Below are positions 43,915-52,951 of a stretch of DNA of 64,000 nucleotides, in pieces. The number at the start of each line of letters is the position of its first letter. The stretch's first letter is position 1. The notes beneath the pieces are model-generated. The model made no database searches. It had not been told where the DNA came from and was given only the letters and a program-made list of their open reading frames with translations. The DNA is from a bacterium. Its GTDB lineage: Bacteria > Armatimonadota > Fimbriimonadia > Fimbriimonadales > Fimbriimonadaceae. The position numbers were made by a program, and so were the translations under genes. The stretch covers positions 372,001 to 436,000 of the forward strand of contig PNMZ01000001.1 of the NCBI GenBank assembly GCA_013823945.1, in the 5' to 3' direction.

Positions 43915-44898
43915 ATGAACTGGAACGGCAAGCGCGTCCTCGTCACCGGAGCCGGAGGCTTCATCGGAAGCCACCTCGCCGAAGAACTCGTTCGACGTGG
44001 AGCCGAAGTCACTAGCTTCGTTCGCTACAACGGCCCCGGACGATGGGGCTGGCTCGACGAGTCCCCACTCGCTAACCAAATGCGCATCCACGCCGGAGAC
44101 ATTGGCGACAACGAATCAGTCGTCGAGGCAATGACCGGTCAAGAAATCGTTTTCCATCTTGCCGCCCTGATTGCCATCCCGTATAGCTATTCCGCACCCC
44201 GCAGCTACATCCGCACAAATATCGAAGGCACCATGAACGTCGTGAATGCTGCTCGCACTCTCGGAACCGAACGCATCATCCACACCAGTACGTCCGAAAC
44301 CTATGGAACCGCCATCACCGTCCCAATCACCGAAGACCACCCTCTCCAAGGGCAATCCCCGTACAGCGCTTCAAAAATTGGCGCCGACAAAATCGCAGAG
44401 AGCTTTTATCTCAGCTTCAACGTTCCAGTGGTAACGATTAGACCGTTCAATGCATTTGGTCCTCGCCAATCCGCCCGCGCCGTCATCCCAACCATCATCA
44501 GTCAGCTTTACAAGGGCGAAGCCGTCAAACTCGGCTCAATCACCCCAACCCGTGACCTCAACTTTGTTTCCAACACCGTCGAAGGATTCCTTGCCGCCGC
44601 TGAGCCAACCGCTGCCATCGGACAAACGATCAACCTCGGCAGTAACCGCGAAATCAGTATCGGCGACCTCGCCCACCTCATCGCGAAACTCATGGGCAAG
44701 CCAATCGAGATCATTACCGATTCCCAACGCCTGCGCCCCGAAAATTCCGAAGTCGAGCGCCTCCTCGGTTCCGCCGAGAAAGCCCGCGAACTCCTTGGCT
44801 GGACCCCCCGCGTCACTCTGGAAGACGGACTCATTCAAACAATTGATTGGATGGCCAACCATCTTGCTAAATACCGACCGGAAATTTACGCCGTCTAA
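43915..44898 (+). CDS. legB: NDP-sugar 4,6-dehydratase, LegB-like
   Basis: A 327-residue extended SDR. The NAD loop is VTGAGGFIGSHLAEEL, active-site threonine-region HTSTSETYGTA, and the catalytic YSASK lies in SPYSASKIGADKIAESF. The early block FVRYNGPGRWGWLDE is typical of LegB-type dehydratases. It would convert GDP-GlcNAc to the 4-keto-6-deoxy sugar. TTAAAT at 43902-43907 lies seven bases before the ATG with no Shine-Dalgarno sequence, so an internal promoter is possible. legC follows after four bases. Confidence 0.88.
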   Translation: MNWNGKRVLVTGAGGFIGSHLAEELVRRGAEVTSFVRYNGPGRWGWLDESPLANQMRIHAGDIGDNESVVEAMTGQEIVFHLAALIAIPYSYSAPRSYIRTNIEGTMNVVNAARTLGTERIIHTSTSETYGTAITVPITEDHPLQGQSPYSASKIGADKIAESFYLSFNVPVVTIRPFNAFGPRQSARAVIPTIISQLYKGEAVKLGSITPTRDLNFVSNTVEGFLAAAEPTAAIGQTINLGSNREISIGDLAHLIAKLMGKPIEIITDSQRLRPENSEVERLLGSAEKARELLGWTPRVTLEDGLIQTIDWMANHLAKYRPEIYAV

Positions 44899-44902
44899 AC
44901 CC

Positions 44903-46078
44903 ATGGCCTCAGAAAACAATCAATTTCACGAGCTCATCCCCCTTTCTATTCCCCACATCGCGGGGAACGAATGGAAATACGTCAAAGACTGTCTCGATAC
45001 CGGATGGGTCAGCAGTGTTGGGAGCTACGTGAATCAGTTTGAAGAGGACTTCGCCAATGTGACCGAAACAAGTCACGCTGTGGCTTGCGTCAACGGAACC
45101 GCCGCCCTTCATACCGCGTTGATTACATGCGGAGTCAATCCCGGTGACCAAGTCCTTGTCAGCAATCTCACGTTCATCGCATCCGCCAACAGCATCTCTC
45201 ATGCTGGAGCCACTCCGATCTTCATCGATGCCGAGCCCGATTACTGGCAAATCAATCCCACCGAGGCCGAAAATTACCTTCGCAACGAGTGCCAAATGGT
45301 AAACGGCGAATCCATCCACAGATCTTCCGGACAGCGAGTTAAAGCCATCATGCCCGTCCATATCCTCGGCAATCCCGTTGATATGGATCCTATTCTCACC
45401 CTTGCAAAGGAGTTCAACCTTACCGTCATCGAAGATGCAACCGAATCACTGGGTGCAACCTATAAAGGCAAACCCGTCGGCTCACTCGGCGATATGGCCG
45501 CCTTTAGCTTTAACGGTAACAAACTCATCTCCACCGGCGGTGGCGGAATGATCACTACCAACAACCCCGCACTTGCCCAAAGGGCAAAACACCTCACCAC
45601 CACCGCAAAAATCGAGCCCATAGAATTCATCCACGATGAAATCGGCTACAACTACCGCCTCGTCAATCTCCTCGCCGCAGTTGGTGTCGCCCAACTCGAA
45701 CAGCTCCCTGCATTCCTTGCAAAAAAACAAGAAATCACCTCCTGGTACGCCGAACTTCTCGGAGATCATCCCGGCATCCAACTCATGCCCGAACCGGCGT
45801 ACGGCACCTCCGCAAAATGGCTGTACACAATTCGTTTACGCAATAACCATTGGAAACCCATTTATGAATTCCTTGCTGGAAAAAACATCCAAACCCGCCC
45901 GCTGTGGCAGCCAATGCACGAATCACCAGCATATAGTCAACTGAATAACAGGAATTGCCCAATTTCTGAATTATTGCAAACGCACTGCTTGAGCATTCCC
46001 TGCTCTGTGAACCTGACGAAGTCCCAGGCCGAACACGTAGCGACCCAACTTAAATTGGCCCTAACCCAAGTAAAATAG
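44903..46078 (+). CDS. legC: PLP aminotransferase, LegC-like (DegT family)
   Basis: A 391-residue DegT/DnrJ/EryC1 aminotransferase. The PLP lysine is in AFSFNGNKLISTGGGGM; other blocks are TGWVSSVGSYVNQFEEDFA, VACVNGTAALHTALITCGV and VIEDATESLGATYKGKPVGS. It would transfer an amino group from glutamate to C4 of the keto sugar made by LegB. The start is taken at the ATG at 44903 (MASENNQFHE), four bases after the legB stop; a longer open frame upstream merely reads through legB in another frame. Confidence 0.88.
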   Translation: MASENNQFHELIPLSIPHIAGNEWKYVKDCLDTGWVSSVGSYVNQFEEDFANVTETSHAVACVNGTAALHTALITCGVNPGDQVLVSNLTFIASANSISHAGATPIFIDAEPDYWQINPTEAENYLRNECQMVNGESIHRSSGQRVKAIMPVHILGNPVDMDPILTLAKEFNLTVIEDATESLGATYKGKPVGSLGDMAAFSFNGNKLISTGGGGMITTNNPALAQRAKHLTTTAKIEPIEFIHDEIGYNYRLVNLLAAVGVAQLEQLPAFLAKKQEITSWYAELLGDHPGIQLMPEPAYGTSAKWLYTIRLRNNHWKPIYEFLAGKNIQTRPLWQPMHESPAYSQLNNRNCPISELLQTHCLSIPCSVNLTKSQAEHVATQLKLALTQVK

Positions 46079-46105
46079 CTAACGCTACAACACAACGAGA
46101 AACGA

Positions 46106-47452
46106 ATGGCAAAAAAGTACCCCGCCCGCCGAGATATAGACTATTCCAAATACAATAAGCCCGAAGGCCAACTAGAAACTTTTTACGGACTTCCCCAGGA
46201 AATAAAGTTTTGTCGCAGATGTGTCATTTCCAACCAACGTCCAAACTCCGCCGTTGAATTCAAGCACACCAAAGAAAGTAAAAAAGTAACCATCAACTTC
46301 GATGATGAGGGGATCTGTGATGCATGCCGACTGGCCGAACAAAAGCACGACGGACGAATCGATTGGGATCTCCGAGAAAAGGAACTGATCGATCTCTGCG
46401 ATCGCTTCCGAAAGTCCGACGGCTCCTACGACTGTCTCATTCCTGGGTCTGGCGGCAAAGACAGCTTCTACGCCGCTCACATTCTCAAAGAGAAATACGG
46501 GATGCACCCCCTCACGGTGACCTGGGCGCCGCACGTCTACACGGAATGGGGTTGGCGCAACTTCCAAAAGTGGATCCACGCTGGATTTGATAACTACCTC
46601 TGCACACCGAACGGACGCGCCCACCGACTCCTCACAAGACTTGCGGTCGAAAACCTCTTCCACCCCTTCCAGCCGTTCATCTTCGGTCAAAAGCTGCTCG
46701 CACCAAAAATGGCTGCACTTTTCAACCTTCCCCTTGTCTTCTATGGCGAAAACGAAGCGGAATATGGCAACCCCATCGCCGACACAACAACGGCCAAGCG
46801 AGACTATTCCTACTTTGCCGATCAAGACAACTCAGAAATTTATATCGGTGGAACCAGTGTCCAAGACCTCATCGACTACTTCGGATTCGACCTTGCTGAT
46901 CTCAATCCGTACCTCCCCGCCGATCCGGAAGAACTCGAAAAGAAAAAAGTTGAAGTCCATTACACCGGCTACTATCTCAAATGGCACCCCCAGAGCTGCT
47001 ACTACTATAGCGTCGAACATGGCGGGTTCGAGGCTTCGCCCGAGAGAACACCAGGTACCTACAGCAAATACAATTCAATCGACGACCGCATTGACGATTT
47101 TCATTACCACACCACCTATACAAAGTTTGGCATCGGCCGAGCAACCTACGACGCTGCCCAAGAAATCAGGTCTCAAGATATCGAGCGAGAAGAAGGAGTC
47201 GCCTTGGTCAAAAAATTTGATGGTGAATTCCCGGAGCGATTTGCCGACGAAATCTTTGCCTACCTCAGCCTTCCAGAAAGAGAATTTCCAGAAGCATCAA
47301 AAATGTTCGAACAACCCATCATGGATCGAGCTTATTACGACAATCTCGCTGATTCTTTCCGGTCACCCCATCTTTGGAAACACGAAAATGGTGTCTGGAA
47401 ACTCCGAAAAACCATCTTCGAAACCGAAGCCCTGTCCGCAAGCTACCAATAA
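46106..47452 (+). CDS. N-acetyl-sugar amidotransferase (WbpG/PtmG/PseA family)
   Basis: A 448-residue PP-loop amidotransferase. Cysteine pairs near the N-terminus (FCRRCVISNQRPN and GICDACRLAEQKHDG) form a probable zinc site. The ATP-binding PP-loop is CLIPGSGGKDSFYAAHIL. Later blocks VTWAPHVYTEWGWRNFQKW and LVFYGENEAEYGNP are specific for this family. Such enzymes turn an N-acetyl group into an N-acetimidoyl (acetamidino) group on surface sugars, taking ammonia from a partner HisH/HisF complex. Both partners are encoded next. This implies an acetamidino-modified legionaminic acid or a related residue. Confidence 0.9.
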   Translation: MAKKYPARRDIDYSKYNKPEGQLETFYGLPQEIKFCRRCVISNQRPNSAVEFKHTKESKKVTINFDDEGICDACRLAEQKHDGRIDWDLREKELIDLCDRFRKSDGSYDCLIPGSGGKDSFYAAHILKEKYGMHPLTVTWAPHVYTEWGWRNFQKWIHAGFDNYLCTPNGRAHRLLTRLAVENLFHPFQPFIFGQKLLAPKMAALFNLPLVFYGENEAEYGNPIADTTTAKRDYSYFADQDNSEIYIGGTSVQDLIDYFGFDLADLNPYLPADPEELEKKKVEVHYTGYYLKWHPQSCYYYSVEHGGFEASPERTPGTYSKYNSIDDRIDDFHYHTTYTKFGIGRATYDAAQEIRSQDIEREEGVALVKKFDGEFPERFADEIFAYLSLPEREFPEASKMFEQPIMDRAYYDNLADSFRSPHLWKHENGVWKLRKTIFETEALSASYQ

Positions 47453-47455
47453 ACC

Positions 47456-48214
47456 ATGCGTGACGTTCGCGTAATCGCCCGACTCGACATCAAAAGCCCG
47501 AATCTCATCAAGGGGATTCGGCTCGAAGGTCTGCGCAAACTGGGAGACCCTCAGCCGTTTGTCGAGAGTTATTACGCCCAAGGAATTGACGAAATTTGTT
47601 ACATGGATATCGTCGCTAGTCTATACGACCGAAATTCCCTCGAAGACCTTCTCCGCAAAACCGCCGAAAACATCTTTGTTCCGCTCACCGTCGGCGGCGG
47701 TATTCGAACTGTAGAGAATGCCGCAACTCTTCTCCAATCGGGAGCTGATAAAGTCGCGATCAATACCGCTGCAATTCGAAATCCTGACCTGATCCGCCAA
47801 ATCAGCGAGCGGTTCGGCAGTCAATGCATGGTTCTCAGCATCGAAGCAAAATCAACCACACTAGGCAAGTGGACAGCCTTCACCGACAACGGGCGTGAAC
47901 ACACCAATCGAGACGTCATCGAGTGGGTTCAAGAAGCCGTCGAACTAGGAGTCGGCGAAATCCTCCTCACAAGTGTCGACCAGGAAGGCACCCAAAAAGG
48001 TTTCGATCTCGAACTTTGCCGTGCCGTGACAAACGTAGTTGAAGTCCCTGTCATCCTCAGCGGTGGCCTCGGCTCCCTGGACGATGCAAAAGTGGCTGTT
48101 TCACATGGAAAAGCGGATGCAATCGCGGTTGCACATGCCCTCCACTACAATAAATTTACCGTTGCACAACTGAAAAACGCCGTTAAAGGGGCCCAAAGCG
48201 AGAGTGCAGCATGA
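47456..48214 (+). CDS. hisF2: HisF2-type acetamidino-modification protein
   Basis: A 252-residue HisF-like TIM barrel starting MRDVRVIARLDIKSPNLIKG. Compared with histidine-pathway HisF, Asp11 is kept but the second catalytic position, residue 130, is Glu (LSIEAK) not Asp. The N-terminal CLDV block reads RLDIK and the KDGRVVKG loop reads KSPNLIKG. These features and position favour the AglZ/HisF2 group that channels ammonia to a sugar amidotransferase, not imidazole glycerol phosphate synthesis. No other his genes are nearby. It overlaps hisH2 by four bases. Confidence 0.85.
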   Translation: MRDVRVIARLDIKSPNLIKGIRLEGLRKLGDPQPFVESYYAQGIDEICYMDIVASLYDRNSLEDLLRKTAENIFVPLTVGGGIRTVENAATLLQSGADKVAINTAAIRNPDLIRQISERFGSQCMVLSIEAKSTTLGKWTAFTDNGREHTNRDVIEWVQEAVELGVGEILLTSVDQEGTQKGFDLELCRAVTNVVEVPVILSGGLGSLDDAKVAVSHGKADAIAVAHALHYNKFTVAQLKNAVKGAQSESAA

Positions 48215-48840
48215 ACCTCTCCCTGATTGACTACGGAACCGGAAATCTTTTCAGCGTTCGGCGTGCCTTGGAGGTTTGTGGCGCCAACATTAAGGTCATC
48301 CACCACCCTAGCGAAGCAAAGAATTCAGATCGGCTCGTCGTCCCCGGAGTAGGAGCATTCGGAAGCTGCATTACAGAACTGCATCGCCTCCACTTCAACG
48401 AAGCGATCGCAGAACATATCGCAACTGGTCGTCCGTTCCTCGGAATTTGTGTGGGAATGCAAATGCTGATGACCACTAGCTACGAATTCGGACAACACTC
48501 CGGTCTCAATCTCATCCCCGGCATCGTTACAGAAATTCCAAACCGAACGGATGCGGGCGAAGTCAGAAAACGCCCCCACATCGGTTGGACATCACTTTCC
48601 GAAAGCCAACCCTGGACAAAAACTATGCTTTCCCAAACAACCAAAGACGACCGATTTTATTTTGTTCATAGCTTCAGCGTAATCCCAGATAATCCGGCAC
48701 ACATTCTAGCAACAACTGATTACGACGGATATGAGATCGTCGCTGCCGTAAAAAGGGACAATATCTTGGGCACCCAATTCCACCCTGAGAAATCCGGCCC
48801 CGCTGGTCTAACAATCCTTAAGCAGTTTTTATCTCTGTAG
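48211..48840 (+). CDS. hisH2: HisH2-type glutamine amidotransferase
   Basis: A 209-residue class I glutaminase. The nucleophile is C80 in FLGICVGMQMLMT; His and Glu of the triad are in LGTQFHPEKSGPAG near the C-terminus. It would release ammonia from glutamine for the HisF2-linked amidotransferase. The sequence is a normal HisH, so the role in sugar modification comes from its place as last gene of the legionaminic operon. Its 3' end overlaps the convergent membrane-protein gene by 23 bases. Confidence 0.88.
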   Translation: MNLSLIDYGTGNLFSVRRALEVCGANIKVIHHPSEAKNSDRLVVPGVGAFGSCITELHRLHFNEAIAEHIATGRPFLGICVGMQMLMTTSYEFGQHSGLNLIPGIVTEIPNRTDAGEVRKRPHIGWTSLSESQPWTKTMLSQTTKDDRFYFVHSFSVIPDNPAHILATTDYDGYEIVAAVKRDNILGTQFHPEKSGPAGLTILKQFLSL

Positions 48841-49840
48841 GCGAAACATTAACTCCATTCCTTCTAAAAAACCAAATGTAAAACGAGAGGAAGTAAATCG
48901 GTACTGCCGAAGCAAGAGTCGAAAATCCAAATGCGCCACCAGCAATCCCAAGCAGACAGGCCAAGCCTATAATTGTTTCCGGACTCCCGCGCCGAATTCC
49001 CTTCAATACCCATGTACATGCGACTAATCCAAATGCGACAAAACTCAAACTCGTTAATACCGCCAAAACCGGATCAGCAGGCAACACCTTCCCTGCACCG
49101 TGTCGTAACATCTCGACAAATCCACCGTAAAACCGAATATTCTTAATGAGTCCAGCGATAAAAATTGGCGACACAAAAACCAGCCCAAATATTGAAAAAG
49201 ACAATTTGAACAACAGCCAGCGCGATAGTTTTGGCCATGTTCGAAAAGCCCACCCAAAGCTAGTAATCGCCAAAAACAAAAAACCAACCACAAGTGCACC
49301 ACTCGAAACCGAAGTCAAAAGCAACCCAACAATAATCCAAATAGGATTCGGCCGGTGAGTCCAAGCTGAGACAGTGAACGAAAAAATAAGGCAATAAGTC
49401 AGAACCGATAATCCCAAAATTGCAAACGCAATTCGTCCATTCATGATAAAACTCAATCCAAAGAGAGGCAAAGCTGTTAACTGATAGACCAGCCAAACCC
49501 GCTTACTATTGCCGACTACAAAATGTGCCAGCACGCGCGCGCAAAGCCAAGAACTTACAATCATAAATACTGGAACGGCAACTGAAAACAAACGGTCGGC
49601 GGATATGTCAGTAAGCTCGCTCGCAAAGAGAAAGGGAAATACAACGAGCAATCGGAGTGCATGGGGGTGAAAAGACCTGATCAGCTCAAGCGGATTCGCC
49701 CAACCCAAATCCAATATTTGCTGCCAAAGCGAGAACTCCTTAACGCCAGAAAAAATCACTGCAAAGTAGATCAGAGTGACAAAAATTCCGAGCAAGGCGG
49801 GCCAAATGTCTTGCTCGTGGATTGTCAAACGCTTCGCCAT
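48818..49840 (-). CDS. Polytopic membrane protein, possible glycan polymerase
   Basis: A 340-residue protein with about ten transmembrane segments and few conserved polar motifs. The block FGLSFIMNGRIAFAILGLSV resembles a recurring pattern in EpsG/Wzy-type polymerases. Context supports a Wzy role: it is the last gene of an operon with a chain-length regulator, a flippase and a phosphoglycosyl transferase, and no other polymerase candidate exists. The ATG at 49840 is one base beyond the preceding stop; an earlier start would lie inside the upstream gene. The call is tentative. Confidence 0.5.
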   Translation of the reverse strand: MAKRLTIHEQDIWPALLGIFVTLIYFAVIFSGVKEFSLWQQILDLGWANPLELIRSFHPHALRLLVVFPFLFASELTDISADRLFSVAVPVFMIVSSWLCARVLAHFVVGNSKRVWLVYQLTALPLFGLSFIMNGRIAFAILGLSVLTYCLIFSFTVSAWTHRPNPIWIIVGLLLTSVSSGALVVGFLFLAITSFGWAFRTWPKLSRWLLFKLSFSIFGLVFVSPIFIAGLIKNIRFYGGFVEMLRHGAGKVLPADPVLAVLTSLSFVAFGLVACTWVLKGIRRGSPETIIGLACLLGIAGGAFGFSTLASAVPIYFLSFYIWFFRRNGVNVSPTEIKTA

Positions 49841-49841
49841 T

Positions 49842-51089
49842 TCAACTTCGCTTCCGGCGAGTTCCAACTAACAAACCAAAAAGTCCACCCGCAAAACCCG
49901 GAATTGCCACGTTGGTCAATAACGATTTGTTGACTGGCTTGTCAAGAATGTATGGATCGTCAATCGCTACCCAATCTGGTACCGCTGTTGAAACCTTCAG
50001 TTGCTCAGAATCAAACTGCTCACGAATCAGCATATATGCCTTGCGCTCAAGCTCAATCTTGTTCAGCAACTCTCGAAACCGAGAAGCCTCTTCCGGTGCC
50101 GCGATCGCCTTTTTCCGCAGATCATCCGCTTGGAACTCCAATACGACTTTCCGACCGAGTAAATCGGCCGTTTCGGCATTCGCTCCACTTTGAACACTCT
50201 TGACATAGTTTGTTATGCGAGTACGCAAGTTCTTTTGAGCATCGTCAAGCTTCTCTTTAGCTTCCCGGTACTGAGAAGTCCCCGGCTGGTACTTCGCCTT
50301 AGCCGCATCAAACTCAACCTGAGCTTCGGCCAGTTTCTCGCGCCACACCTTCTCTTCTTCCAATCCCGTCGGCAGACCAACCGAACTCGCTGACCCAATT
50401 CGAGAAGCAGACTTCTGAACCTCTGCAATCTCTTCTTTGACCGAGCTCAGCTCAAACTGAACCCGTTGAAGCTGCGCCAAATAGGTGCCCCCTGTGTATT
50501 CGTCTTCTTTGGTTGGAACAGTATCAGAAGTCTCAAGGGCGTCCAGAAGTTGAGATTCCAAGTCATCCACCTCTTTTCCCTTTTCCTCCATTCGTTTGAT
50601 CAAACCCACCATCCGATTCGCACTCGCTCCAGTCGAAACCTGGCTGTTTGCTGTATCAACAAATGATTCTGCGCGCCTCAGTGAAGCCAAAGCCTGATCT
50701 ACACTATCTCCAACAAACCCCACCCTCAACTGACGCGAAATCGGGTCAGCCTCAACCGTCATCGCTTTGCGCACATCCAAAGGCTTCATTTTGGCAACCT
50801 CACCAATCGCCTCTAATGCTGATCTTGTTGAGAGTAACCCCGCCACGTAACTGATTCCCGAAACATCAGATCCGTCAATTGCTCCCGTCAACACACTCAA
50901 TTCCGCTTTAGCCGAAGCGGGAAATACTAAAGTCATCTCTGCGCGATATTTTGGCGGAGCAATGAAGTGAACGCCCAACCCAACAACCCCAAATAGAACC
51001 GCCCCACCTAAAGCTGATTTCCAGTTCCAGAACCGAGAACTCAAAAGCTCTGCGACATCAATTTCATCTCGGCCCGGCTCATCCGCCAT
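49842..51089 (-). CDS. Polysaccharide co-polymerase (Wzz/GNVR-type chain-length regulator)
   Basis: A 415-residue protein with the PCP layout. A short cytoplasmic tail and a first transmembrane helix (about residues 26-46, GGAVLFGVVGLGVHFI) come first. A long periplasmic region follows, with extended coiled coil at about residues 160-330 (for example EDELEDD-type heptads in LEEEKVWREKLAEAQVEFDA). A second transmembrane helix lies near residues 390-408. No tyrosine-kinase domain is attached. It should set chain length or assist export of the polymer. Confidence 0.82.
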   Translation of the reverse strand: MADEPGRDEIDVAELLSSRFWNWKSALGGAVLFGVVGLGVHFIAPPKYRAEMTLVFPASAKAELSVLTGAIDGSDVSGISYVAGLLSTRSALEAIGEVAKMKPLDVRKAMTVEADPISRQLRVGFVGDSVDQALASLRRAESFVDTANSQVSTGASANRMVGLIKRMEEKGKEVDDLESQLLDALETSDTVPTKEDEYTGGTYLAQLQRVQFELSSVKEEIAEVQKSASRIGSASSVGLPTGLEEEKVWREKLAEAQVEFDAAKAKYQPGTSQYREAKEKLDDAQKNLRTRITNYVKSVQSGANAETADLLGRKVVLEFQADDLRKKAIAAPEEASRFRELLNKIELERKAYMLIREQFDSEQLKVSTAVPDWVAIDDPYILDKPVNKSLLTNVAIPGFAGGLFGLLVGTRRKRS

Positions 51090-51136
51090 ACAAGCAATTT
51101 TAGCATATCACCCCAATTCGCCAAATCCGAACAAAT

Positions 51137-52948
51137 TTAGACAATCAGCGCTTCTTCAGGCAGATGAGCGTCCAATTCATTTCGATCAATGAACAATCGG
51201 AACCAAATCTCCAATGCAAGAAGCAGTCGAATTTGACGGGTGTGATCAACTGCCCCCGATTCATGCTCCTCAAGCATCCTGCTGACAACTTCAGGTTCAA
51301 AAAGTCCTCTCTCCATAAACCGGTCTGAATGAAGCAACCCCTTGGTGAACCCTGCCAAAACATCCTTGAACCACTCCCCAATCGGCACGGTGAACATCCG
51401 TTTATCTCGATAAGTCAGCTCATCACCAAGTAACTCCCGAACCGCTTTTTTGTAACCATAACGGGTGACATCGCCCCGCACCTTCAAATCCCCCGGAACG
51501 CTCAAAGCAAACTCTGCCAAATGCTTATCCAGGAACGGATCTCTAGCTTCGAGCGAAACCGCCATCGCCATCCGATCAGGCTTCACCAAGTTGTTTCCCG
51601 GCAACAAAAGTGAAATATCAAGCCACAAAGATTGGCTAATTCGATCAAAATGGGGCACCTGTTTAAGCCAATGTCTTGACACATCAATCGAATCCAATTC
51701 CTTTACTTTTGCCGACTGATTACCCGAATAAAGCCCATGTTTCTCATCCTCTGTGAACAATGTAATGTGCTTGTGGTAACCCCCAACGAACTCCTCAAAT
51801 GGCTGATCTAATCCATTTTGATTAAAATAACTTGGATATTTCGTGTACCCCCCAAACAACTCGTCTCCTCCATCACCAGTGAGCACCATCTTGACGTGCT
51901 GTACCGCCAACTCGCTCAACCGCATGGTTGGCAAAAAGCTCACATCACTGTGCGGCTGATCGCAGTGATAAACCGCACTGACCCATTTGTGAACAATTTC
52001 CGGCCCAACGAACTCCACATGGTGGTCGGTTCCAAACCGCTCACTCGCCATCCGACCCCACAAGGATTCATCAAATCGCTCATCATGAAACCCAATAGAA
52101 AACGTCTTCACTGGCTGATCCGTAAACCGACCCATCAACCCCACCACGGAACTTGAATCCAGCCCACCACTCAAAAAAGCGCCGAACGGAACATCACTTC
52201 TCATTCGAAGCCGAACCGATTCTTCGAGTAGCCCTAAAAACTGATCACAAAACTCGGACTCTCCAATCGACCGTTGTTCCGTTTTCGCCGGCTCCCACCA
52301 TTGCCATTCCGATACCCCCGTATCAGAAACTGTTACCCCCCAACCTGGCATCAAATGCTGGATTCCCTCAAACAAAGTATAGGGTGGAGGAACAAAACCA
52401 TAACTTAGAAAGTGATGGAGAGCCTCGTCCGAAACTTTGCGGTCAACCCCTGCCGCTAAAATCGCTTTGATCTCACTTCCAAAGAAAACCCGGTCTCCCG
52501 ACTCACATAGAAACATCGGTTTAACCCCCAGGGCATCCCGAATGACGTGCAATGACCCCGACCGCTCATCCCAAATCGCAATCCCAAACATCCCTGTGAG
52601 ACGATGAACAAATTCCAAGCCCCATGTCAAATACCCCTGAAGAAGAACTTCCGTATCACTATTCGTCTCAAACTTACATCCAAGCTCCTTCAAGTCATTC
52701 CGCAACTCCAAGTAGTTATAAATTTCTCCGTTCTGCACCAAAGCAACTTGGCCACAAGTTGAAACCATCGGCTGATGCCCACTCGCTAAATCAATAATCG
52801 ACAAGCGCATATTCCCGATCGCCGCTTTCGAACCAACAAAAACCCCCGCATCGTCCGGTCCCCTGTGCCGAATGCAAGCCCCCATGACCCCACATAGTTC
52901 AGCCGAGACATTACCCCCGCGATCAAAAACCCCCTGAATGCCGCACAT
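51137..52948 (-). CDS. asnB: Asparagine synthetase-type amidotransferase
   Basis: A 603-residue glutamine-dependent amidotransferase. It begins MCGIQGVF, so Cys2 becomes the N-terminal nucleophile. The Ntn domain shows RHRGPDDAGVF and NGEIYNYLELRNDL, and the synthetase domain has the PP-loop FLSGGLDSSSVVGLM. In exopolysaccharide and exosortase loci such proteins often amidate a sugar carboxylate or a peptide instead of making free asparagine. The position, between a chain-length regulator and a phosphoglycosyl transferase, supports a glycan role, but ordinary asparagine synthesis cannot be excluded. Confidence 0.9.
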   Translation of the reverse strand: MCGIQGVFDRGGNVSAELCGVMGACIRHRGPDDAGVFVGSKAAIGNMRLSIIDLASGHQPMVSTCGQVALVQNGEIYNYLELRNDLKELGCKFETNSDTEVLLQGYLTWGLEFVHRLTGMFGIAIWDERSGSLHVIRDALGVKPMFLCESGDRVFFGSEIKAILAAGVDRKVSDEALHHFLSYGFVPPPYTLFEGIQHLMPGWGVTVSDTGVSEWQWWEPAKTEQRSIGESEFCDQFLGLLEESVRLRMRSDVPFGAFLSGGLDSSSVVGLMGRFTDQPVKTFSIGFHDERFDESLWGRMASERFGTDHHVEFVGPEIVHKWVSAVYHCDQPHSDVSFLPTMRLSELAVQHVKMVLTGDGGDELFGGYTKYPSYFNQNGLDQPFEEFVGGYHKHITLFTEDEKHGLYSGNQSAKVKELDSIDVSRHWLKQVPHFDRISQSLWLDISLLLPGNNLVKPDRMAMAVSLEARDPFLDKHLAEFALSVPGDLKVRGDVTRYGYKKAVRELLGDELTYRDKRMFTVPIGEWFKDVLAGFTKGLLHSDRFMERGLFEPEVVSRMLEEHESGAVDHTRQIRLLLALEIWFRLFIDRNELDAHLPEEALIV

Positions 52949-52951
52949 CGA

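Noticed and set aside
44450-44902. An N-terminal extension of the LegC aminotransferase by 151 residues.
   Set aside because: The extension is legB sequence read in another frame. The family's normal start matches the ATG at 44903.
47456-48840. Histidine biosynthesis genes hisF and hisH.
   Set aside because: No other his gene is near, they sit behind a sugar amidotransferase, and the HisF-like protein has Glu at position 130.
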